From the NCBI GenBank assembly GCA_017503015.1, contig JAFVTX010000049.1, positions 22,904 to 86,903 of the forward strand: 64,000 bases of DNA, given 5' to 3'. The DNA is from Fibrobacter sp. (GTDB taxonomy: Bacteria > Fibrobacterota > Fibrobacteria > Fibrobacterales > Fibrobacteraceae). A program made the translations under genes and the position numbers. Below the pieces are notes generated by a model. That model did no database searches, was not told where the DNA came from, and saw nothing but the letters and a program-made list of their open reading frames with translations. Shown piece by piece: positions 1 to 6,060 of this stretch; position 1 is the first letter of the stretch, and every line of letters begins with the position of its first letter.

Positions 1-693
1 GAGACGCATGCGGTAAACCTCCACGTCAGTGCGGCTCCCCACCTGGGACTTTTCAGGACCGAAAGACTGGGTATAGGTCATCTCGTGTCGGGCGAGCAGA
101 TCGTTCAGATAATACCTCAGGGCAGGCAAGGTGTTCGGCTTTTTCTTTGCCATTTCCCGCTGGGCCTTGTTCAGGGAAAAAAGTCTCTCCCCCATGCCCA
201 CGGGGTAATCTCCCGTAATCTCGTCCAGGGACTTGTCTATGGAAAGTCTCACCTGGGTATTAAAAGCCTCGAAGGCATCTTCTTCGGCCTTGGCCGTTTC
301 TTCGGCTTCGGCGGTAACATCCTTGCTGGCCTGGACTTCTTCGCTTACGCGGCCCAGATCCGTAGAGAGCTTCGTGTAGCGACCGTCCAGTTCGCGGGTC
401 TCCACCTGATGTTCCTCGGTCAGCTGGGATTCGGCATAACGCTTGCTCCAGTGGGCCGCTTCCAGTTTTTCAAGAGAGTCGGCTTTTTGCAAGCGGATAC
501 GGGCAAGGCTTTCGATTTCGCGCTGAAGGTTCTGGATTTCCACCTGCTTCAGGGAATCCTGGATACGGGCCTGTTCCTCGGCATCCTTCTTTTTGGCACC
601 CCAAGAGAGGTTTGGCATAATAAACAACAGGAATAGAGCCATCATTGTTCTTGACAGCCATTCCGAATTCCGAATTCCAAATTCCGAATTCAT
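1..693 (-). CDS. Exported coiled-coil protein, DUF3450-like partner (3' end beyond window)
   Basis: The minus strand is open from 693 to the left edge, so the C-terminus lies outside the window. The ATG at 693-691 overlaps the TGA of the upstream DUF3450 gene (ATGA), which suggests translational coupling; an ATGATG at 645-640 is the alternative start. The product begins with a hydrophobic stretch (MMALFLLFIMPNLSWG) that looks like a signal peptide, then a long charged, heptad-like helix (ADSLEKLEAAHWSKRYAE and following). The length visible and the tandem placement suggest a second periplasmic coiled-coil protein of the DUF3450 kind, often found beside ExbB/ExbD/TonB-like genes. That function is inference; only the coiled coil and export signal are seen. 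Confidence 0.72.
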   Translation of the reverse strand, partial: MNSEFGIRNSEWLSRTMMALFLLFIMPNLSWGAKKKDAEEQARIQDSLKQVEIQNLQREIESLARIRLQKADSLEKLEAAHWSKRYAESQLTEEHQVETRELDGRYTKLSTDLGRVSEEVQASKDVTAEAEETAKAEEDAFEAFNTQVRLSIDKSLDEITGDYPVGMGERLFSLNKAQREMAKKKPNTLPALRYYLNDLLARHEMTYTQSFGPEKSQVGSRTDVEVYRMRL

Positions 694-1526
694 CTCTCGC
701 CTCCTACCACAGAAAGGGTGACAGGCATGGCGATAATCTGGGGCGGTTTCTTGGCCAGTTTCACGTCTATCGCGTAGCGGATAATTTCACGTTCCCACAG
801 TTCCAGGTTTTCGTTCCACTCGTAGGTGATTTTTCCCTTGCTTGCACGGCGCACCAGGTTTCCGTAAACGGTGCCGTTTTCGTCGCTATAGACCATCCAC
901 TGGTTCCCAATCCGCAGAATCTGGGCGTTAATCAATTCGCCGTTCTTGCGGGTAAGGGGCGCGTTCACAATGGCCACCTCGTCGCCGAACTTGATTTCTT
1001 GCTGGATAACCGCCTTGATACGGGAAAAACTTTCTTCTTCGGCGGCGCTCCCGCTTTCGATATCCCGAGCGAGTGAGCGGACCCGTTCCAGCCTGGCATC
1101 CCGTTCCCAAGGCACCGTCATGGCCACCTGCCGTTCCAACTGCTTGCATATAGAAAGCATGGCCGAACGCAAAGCCTTGCGCTTGGCGGCCACGTTGTCG
1201 TTTCGGTTCTTGGCGTGGGCCTGTTTCTGCCGTTCTTCTTGCAGCTGGGCAGCCACGCCGCGGATTTTCACGTTCAGGCTGTCAATTTCGGCACGGCGGC
1301 GCTCCGAATCTTCGCTATAGCGGGCCTGCAACTTCTTGTAGCGGGAATCATCCGCCCTAAGCAGGGAATCCGTAGAAGCAATCTGCCGGGTCAGCTTCTG
1401 GATTTCGGAATTCAGCTTTTCCTTTTGCTGTTTCAGGTCTCGGATTTCCGAATCGTAATCGGCAAGGGCCAATCCCGAAAGGAACAGCACCAAAAGGACA
1501 AAGGGCAAAAATTTCAATCTTGTCAT
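690..1526 (-). CDS. DUF3450-family periplasmic coiled-coil protein
   Basis: 278 residues. An N-terminal signal peptide (FVLLVLFLSGLALA) is followed by a long coiled coil (about residues 25-120) rich in K, E, Q and R, then a compact C-terminal domain containing ELINAQILRIGNQWMVYSDE and ending in KKPPQIIAMPVTL. This plan of helix plus a C-terminal beta segment matches DUF3450, a family that usually precedes MotA/ExbB-ExbD-TonB genes and is thought to assist energised outer-membrane uptake or motility. The stop codon overlaps the start of the next gene by four bases, so the two are probably one operon running left out of the window. The exact role is not known. Confidence 0.75.
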   Translation of the reverse strand: MTRLKFLPFVLLVLFLSGLALADYDSEIRDLKQQKEKLNSEIQKLTRQIASTDSLLRADDSRYKKLQARYSEDSERRRAEIDSLNVKIRGVAAQLQEERQKQAHAKNRNDNVAAKRKALRSAMLSICKQLERQVAMTVPWERDARLERVRSLARDIESGSAAEEESFSRIKAVIQQEIKFGDEVAIVNAPLTRKNGELINAQILRIGNQWMVYSDENGTVYGNLVRRASKGKITYEWNENLELWEREIIRYAIDVKLAKKPPQIIAMPVTLSVVGGER

Positions 1527-1654
1527 ATTCTTCTGTGTTAAGTTGCACCAAAATTACATATTTAAAACACCGGAACCTGCAAAAAATGTCACCGCCACAC
1601 TGGAAATAATCAACTTTTGCCCCATATTTCTATATTGTGCACAAAGGTAAATCT

Positions 1655-2806
1655 ATGTTTAGGACCAATTGTTTCCATAGCGCGGCCTGCGCCGCATTGA
1701 CCATCGCCCTTTCCGGGCTCCTGTTTACCGCCTGCTCCGACGACAGCTCCAGCAGCGCCTCTGACCAAGGCAAGGCGGATCCCCTTGCCGAATGCACTGC
1801 CCCCGCCTTCCTCAAAAAAGGCGACAAGGTGGCACTCCTTTCGCCCTCCTACTCCACGCCCGATTCGAACATCCAGAACACGGCGGCCGTCTTGAAGGAA
1901 TGGGGTTTTGAACCCGTTATCGGCAAGAACGTGGGCAAACTGGACGCGGGCAAGTATGCAGGCACCGCCCAGGAGCGGGCCGACGACTTCATCGAAGCCC
2001 TCAAGGACACCAGCATCAAGGCCATCTTGAGCAACCGTGGCGGTTATGGCACCATCCAGCTGGTGGACCTTATCGACCTGAAGCTGGTGACGGACAATCC
2101 CAAGTGGCTCATCGGGTTCAGCGACATTACCACCCTGCATGCCATGGAAACCAAGGCCGGTGTCATGAGCATCCACGGCACCATGAGTTCGTTTATCGTA
2201 AAGACCCGCGGAAAAGACGACAACAGCACCCTCTTGCGGGACCTGCTCAAGGGCACTGTGCCAACCTATAAGGTTCCCAAGCACAAGTTCAACCAAAAGG
2301 GAAAAGCCGAAGGGATTCTCGTGGGTGGCAATATGGCCACATTCGTTCCGCTGGTAGGCGCAAGCGACATCGACGTGTTCTCTAGCGACGGAATCATTCT
2401 GTTCATGGAAGAAGTGGGCGAATCCCTGCACAACATCGACCGCATGTTCAACGCCCTGGAACTCCACGGCGTCATGGAAAACGTGAAAGGTGTTATCCTC
2501 GGAGAATTTGAGGATTCCGGGACGGACCTGAACTACGAAACTACCGAAGAAATGCTTTCCAAGTACCTGAAAAAATACAACATCCCGGTCCTGTGCGGGT
2601 TCCCTGCAGGCCACGGCGATGTAAACGTCCCCATTGTCATGGGTGCAAAGGTCAAGATGGACGTTACCGACAACGGGGCTACCCTGGCCTTTGACATGGA
2701 CGGCGAAAAGAAGGACGTGGATACAGACAAGTTGCTGAACAAGCCTTCTCTTGCAAAATCCCTCCGGCTGATGCTTTCGGGAAAATTGTTCTCCATCAAC
2801 GAATAA
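1655..2806 (+). CDS. LD-carboxypeptidase (peptidase S66), lipoprotein
   Basis: Residues 1-27 are a lipoprotein signal (ALSGLLFTAC, Cys27) followed by a Ser-rich linker, so the enzyme is probably anchored in the cell envelope. The rest is an S66 LD-carboxypeptidase, which trims the terminal D-alanine of murein tetrapeptides during peptidoglycan recycling. Family landmarks are SNRGGYG (about 126-132), the nucleophile in GFSD (Ser156), the Glu in FMEEVGE (about 252-253) and the His in AGHGD (His320), so the Ser-Glu-His triad is intact. ATG 1655 is chosen because AAAGG lies seven bases upstream; a GTG at 1637 is in frame. Cytoplasmic LdcA lacks a lipobox, so an envelope role is the unusual point. 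It converges with the NUDIX gene nine bases away. Confidence 0.9.
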   Translation: MFRTNCFHSAACAALTIALSGLLFTACSDDSSSSASDQGKADPLAECTAPAFLKKGDKVALLSPSYSTPDSNIQNTAAVLKEWGFEPVIGKNVGKLDAGKYAGTAQERADDFIEALKDTSIKAILSNRGGYGTIQLVDLIDLKLVTDNPKWLIGFSDITTLHAMETKAGVMSIHGTMSSFIVKTRGKDDNSTLLRDLLKGTVPTYKVPKHKFNQKGKAEGILVGGNMATFVPLVGASDIDVFSSDGIILFMEEVGESLHNIDRMFNALELHGVMENVKGVILGEFEDSGTDLNYETTEEMLSKYLKKYNIPVLCGFPAGHGDVNVPIVMGAKVKMDVTDNGATLAFDMDGEKKDVDTDKLLNKPSLAKSLRLMLSGKLFSINE

Positions 2807-2814
2807 GAGAAAGA

Positions 2815-3375
2815 CTAGTTTCTGCTCCAGAGAATACAATAAGCCTGGGTTCTCGCCGCAAAGCGCTCCGTCTTTAGCAGTTGCCGCACTTGTTCCTTGC
2901 TGTACCAGGCGGCATCGATTTCTTCACGCTCGGAATCGCTGGGCCTGATTTCACCAGCGGCTACACCGACCACAACCACGTTCAACTCGTTGGCAAAGCC
3001 GATGGCGGAATAACTTTCTTTCCAGGTTTCGTCTATGCGCAAAAGGGTCAGCCCCGTTTCTTCGCGCAGTTCACGGGCAGCAGCCTGCTCTACCGTTTCG
3101 CCCTCGTCTATGAGTCCCGCAGGGAAATTCACCACCTGCTCCCCCACCGCCATGCGGAATTCCTTGCACAGCAGCAGTTTTTCGCCGGACTCGTCGTGCA
3201 TTATCAGGACCACAGCGTTATTTTTGTGGCGCCGCAGGTCTTCAATACTCTTGACGTTCGGTTCACGGCTGATCATCTCGTAGGTAACCGGCTTGCCGCT
3301 TGCCGTTTCGTAATGGAGGTCGTAACGGGTAATGAACTTCCCGGAATGGATTTTTTCGATACTCTTGAACTTCAT
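2815..3375 (-). CDS. NUDIX hydrolase, ADP-ribose pyrophosphatase type
   Basis: 186 residues. The complete NUDIX box (GLIDEGE then AARELREETGL, about residues 93-115) carries the G-x5-E-x7-REUxEExGU pattern that binds Mg2+ and cleaves nucleoside diphosphates linked to another moiety. The upstream strand (VVLIMHDESGEKLLLCKEFR) and the spacing fit the ADP-ribose/ADP-sugar pyrophosphatase branch (NudF-like). No export signal, so cytosolic. It lies just downstream of the SIMPL-domain gene on the same strand (22-base gap), so the two may be cotranscribed. The substrate cannot be fixed from sequence alone. Confidence 0.85.
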   Translation of the reverse strand: MKFKSIEKIHSGKFITRYDLHYETASGKPVTYEMISREPNVKSIEDLRRHKNNAVVLIMHDESGEKLLLCKEFRMAVGEQVVNFPAGLIDEGETVEQAAARELREETGLTLLRIDETWKESYSAIGFANELNVVVVGVAAGEIRPSDSEREEIDAAWYSKEQVRQLLKTERFAARTQAYCILWSRN

Positions 3376-3397
3376 TTTTCATTCACGCCGTTAACGA

Positions 3398-4099
3398 CTA
3401 GTCTTCCAAGAAATACTGCACGTTGGTGACCACACGAACCTTCTTGACAAAGGGTGTATTTTCGTCACGGTCCTCAATAGAGAACAGCCCCTGGGTTGCC
3501 GTCTTGATTTTACCCAGCTTGCTCCTGGAATCCTTGGCGAATTTTTCGGCAGCAGCACGGGCGTCCTTATTGGCCTCTTCAATCATTTCGGGCTTGATGG
3601 CGTTGAGCCCGTTAAAGCTGTAAATCTTGCGGTAACGGAAATCCCCTTCGCTAAAGGCAATTCCCTGCTTCAACAGTTCACCCTGCTTTTCCATCAGTTC
3701 ACGAACCTTGTCCACATTCTTGGAGGCCACCGTCAGCGACATGGTCACCACATAGCGGAAGGGGCGTTTTTCACTGGTATACAGTTCGCTCTGGGTATCC
3801 ATAATATCGGGAGATGCTTTGGTGATTTCTTCTTGGGCGACCCCGTTATCCAAAAGGAACTTTTCTAAGGTCTGGGTCTTTGCTTGGACCGTCTCGTACA
3901 GGGCCGAAAGGTCGTTGCCCGCTTCCTTGAACACGATAGGCCAAATTACGTAATCGGCTGGAACTTCACGTTCGGCAAGCCCCCGCACAACAACCACACG
4001 GTCCCGGTCCTTCACGTGAATCATGGCGCAATAGAGGAAAGCGCCCAGCCCAAGAATGGCGATAGCGAGCACAACTGCTTCTTTGAGTCTTGACTGCAT
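3398..4099 (-). CDS. SIMPL-domain (DUF541/YggE-like) membrane-anchored protein
   Basis: 233 residues with an uncleaved-looking N-terminal membrane helix (AVVLAIAILGLGAFLYCAMI, about residues 8-27) and a periplasmic SIMPL domain. Typical features are the start VVVVRGLAEREVPADYVIW, the middle segment with EEITKASPDIMD, and the NKDARAAAEKFAKDS helix. SIMPL/YggE proteins are linked to oxidative stress and outer-membrane integrity, but no enzymatic reaction is established. The ATG is preceded by AGGAGG-like sequence (gcaggcctcc on the plus strand). Confidence 0.85.
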   Translation of the reverse strand: MQSRLKEAVVLAIAILGLGAFLYCAMIHVKDRDRVVVVRGLAEREVPADYVIWPIVFKEAGNDLSALYETVQAKTQTLEKFLLDNGVAQEEITKASPDIMDTQSELYTSEKRPFRYVVTMSLTVASKNVDKVRELMEKQGELLKQGIAFSEGDFRYRKIYSFNGLNAIKPEMIEEANKDARAAAEKFAKDSRSKLGKIKTATQGLFSIEDRDENTPFVKKVRVVTNVQYFLED

Positions 4100-4154
4100 A
4101 GCAGGCCTCCTGTTTCAACCTTTTTCTTATAAAATACAAAAAAAGGAGTCTATC

Positions 4155-4400
4155 ATGAAAACCGCATTTATCGCTTTCGCCATGGCCGTCGCTGTTTCCT
4201 CTGCATTCGCCACCTATTGCGAACCCCATAGGTTCATCTGCACCGATCCCTGGGGCGACGATTTGGTTTCAGAAGAAGAAAATGCCGTAGGAATCTTTAT
4301 ACCATGGAAAGGTGGTGTTGACCTAGCCCTACCCGCTTATCCGCCTTTTGCCGGTGGTGTCGCCGACATCCGCGGTTTCGGCGGTTGGGACCTGGTGTAG
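4155..4400 (+). CDS. Small secreted protein of unknown function
   Basis: 81 residues. ATG 4155 has a strong ribosome site (AAAAGGAG, 4141-4148). Residues 1-19 form a clear signal peptide (MKTAFIAFAMAVAVSSAFA) and the mature part of about 60 residues contains two cysteines and is rich in Gly, Pro and Asp (DPWGDDLVSEEENAVG; VADIRGFGGWDLV). The gene is divergent from the SIMPL gene and ends five bases before the converging lipoprotein gene. No family is recognised; the signal peptide and ribosome site are the only functional evidence. Confidence 0.65.
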   Translation: MKTAFIAFAMAVAVSSAFATYCEPHRFICTDPWGDDLVSEEENAVGIFIPWKGGVDLALPAYPPFAGGVADIRGFGGWDLV

Positions 4401-4405
4401 ACCGT

Positions 4406-6010
4406 TCACCAGTTCTTGCAAACCGCAGGCTTGTCCTGCTTACAAATCAGCTCGACTTCCCTCGCCAAGACGGGGGATTTTTGTTCTTCTATGTAGTAGC
4501 GGCTTACCAAGGCGGATTTACACTGGGGGAACCTCCCGTAATCCCAGTCCCTGTCGGCGCACCATTCCCAGAAATACTCCAGGCAGTCGTTCTTTTCGGT
4601 GCTTTCCAGGCAGTCCTTCTTGAGGCTTGAACAGTCCGCAATCTTGTTGCTTTCGAAGTTGCCTGCCACGCAGTAACGCTTGAGGCCGTCGGCGTAGGCG
4701 TTTGACTTGTCCTTGGCATCAATCGTATCGGGCAGGAATACGGACCACTTGGTAGTATCCACCATCATGGCGGCCTTGACCAGGGAGGGGTAGCAGGTCT
4801 CGTTCACCAGGTAGTCGCCTTCCGCAAAATAGGCACTAGCCTTCGAATTGGCAGTAACCAAATCTGTGCCACCGGCTGCCGAATCCCCATAGGGCATTCC
4901 AGAGCAATAGACATCCTGGTACAGCCTGCAGGCCCTGTTTTTCCAGCCCTCCTTGTCATCGGGGTCGTCGCCGGCCTGCTTGCAGGAGGCGCTCCTGATG
5001 TATTCAAATTCCAAATAGTCGTCGCCCTTGATTTTTACGGGAATATCCACCCGTTTCATGCCCGAAAAAACGCCCATGCCGTTTTCGATGTTGGACACGG
5101 GAACCACCCGGGGGTCTTCCAGGGCTTCCAAAACATAGTCCTCGTAATCCATGTAGGCGCTGTCGGTGGCATAAAAATGGAGCATCGATTCCCCTATGGG
5201 GAAAGAGAGGTTCGACACGAAAATAGTGTCGGCGCTGTTGTAGCCGCCTATGGTCCAATTGTCGTTGTACCCCAGCCTCTTGGTGTTTTCAAGGCTATTG
5301 CTCAGGGAGAATACAAAGCCGGCGGAATCCTTGTCCGCAAAGTTAGAAAGCATCTTGTGGATGGTGGTGTTCATGGATTCGCCACCGTTCACGTTGTCGT
5401 AGGTCAGCGTCACCAGCACACCGCCCAAATCCTTGTCGTGTTCCGTGTAGAACTTGAAGATATCCATGTCCCTGGGGAAGGTCAAGAAATTCGTTTCAAA
5501 TCCCTTGCCGTTCAAGGCCACATCCTTGGTCTTGCCATCTTGCTGGGGAATTTTCACCTTCTTGACAGAGAATTTCTTGGGGATAGTAGCAACGGCCTTA
5601 TAGGTGGTAGAAACCTTTTCGCCGGAACTGTCCCACTTGAAAAACGCCTCCATCTTGTAGGAATTGCCCGTCTTGCCCACAAGGCCCGACGACGAATCCG
5701 CCACGAAACAGTTGGGCTTGCCCGTTTCGGGGACAAGCTGCACGGGAGCGGATTTTGCCATGGTGTCGAGGACGGTCACCTTGGCGCTGTCATAGAACGC
5801 GAAGTTTTCTGCCGAGGATTCTTCCAGTTCATACATCTTGGAAAAACAGATTCGCGGGGACTCGCCCTCCATAATGTATCCGTAGGTGTAAACGCCTGCA
5901 TAGATTTCCGTGGTGTGGGGGTAGTATTCCCAGGGCCCATGAAAATCCCCGCAGGCTGTCAACATAAGCAGTACACAAACAACTGCTAGATGGCGGGTCA
6001 AGCCCGCCAT
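4406..6010 (-). CDS. DUF4249-like lipoprotein, partner of the TonB-dependent receptor
   Basis: About 534 residues from the start at 6010. The signal MAGLTRHLAVVCVLLMLTAC has a lipobox (LTAC), so the protein is a lipoprotein. The following beta-rich region (CFSKMYELEESSAENFAFYDSAKVTV in two parts, ATIPKKFSVKKVKIP) resembles DUF4249, usually encoded next to TonB receptors and thought to bind ligand at the surface. The C-terminal third is rich in paired Cys and aromatic residues (CRLYQDVYCSG, CLEYFWEWCADRDW). An upstream in-frame ATG at 6073 overlaps the receptor stop and would add 21 Arg-rich residues. The first codons from 6010 lie in a palindromic repeat (5990-6010). No ribosome site is clear for either start. 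It is the last gene of the operon. Confidence 0.72.
   Translation of the reverse strand: MAGLTRHLAVVCVLLMLTACGDFHGPWEYYPHTTEIYAGVYTYGYIMEGESPRICFSKMYELEESSAENFAFYDSAKVTVLDTMAKSAPVQLVPETGKPNCFVADSSSGLVGKTGNSYKMEAFFKWDSSGEKVSTTYKAVATIPKKFSVKKVKIPQQDGKTKDVALNGKGFETNFLTFPRDMDIFKFYTEHDKDLGGVLVTLTYDNVNGGESMNTTIHKMLSNFADKDSAGFVFSLSNSLENTKRLGYNDNWTIGGYNSADTIFVSNLSFPIGESMLHFYATDSAYMDYEDYVLEALEDPRVVPVSNIENGMGVFSGMKRVDIPVKIKGDDYLEFEYIRSASCKQAGDDPDDKEGWKNRACRLYQDVYCSGMPYGDSAAGGTDLVTANSKASAYFAEGDYLVNETCYPSLVKAAMMVDTTKWSVFLPDTIDAKDKSNAYADGLKRYCVAGNFESNKIADCSSLKKDCLESTEKNDCLEYFWEWCADRDWDYGRFPQCKSALVSRYYIEEQKSPVLAREVELICKQDKPAVCKNW
5990..6010. repeat. REP-like palindrome (ATGGCGGG/CCCGCCAT)
   Basis: An 8-bp perfect stem (5990-5997 with 6003-6010) encloses a five-base loop TCAAG and is followed by the conserved flank GACGG. 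It supplies the ATG and first codons of the lipoprotein signal peptide. It is the same type as the copy at 45253-45273. Confidence 0.85.
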
Positions 6011-6023
6011 GACGGTTCTACAT

Positions 6024-6060
6024 TCTATCTCTCGTCTTTCGCCTCTCGTCTCTCGTCTAG
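6024..6060. repeat. Degenerate CTCTCGT tandem repeat at the receptor/lipoprotein junction
   Basis: The plus strand shows CTCTCGTCTTTCGCCTCTCG followed by TCTCTCGTCTAG, about four imperfect copies of a 7-8 base unit, overlapping the receptor stop codon and the segment between the two candidate lipoprotein starts. Confidence 0.7.

Noticed and set aside
85..636. Plus-strand open frame of 183 codons at the left edge
   Set aside because: It is antisense to the coiled-coil gene that is open on the minus strand from 693 to the edge; the protein is Gly/Phe-rich shadow sequence with no motif.
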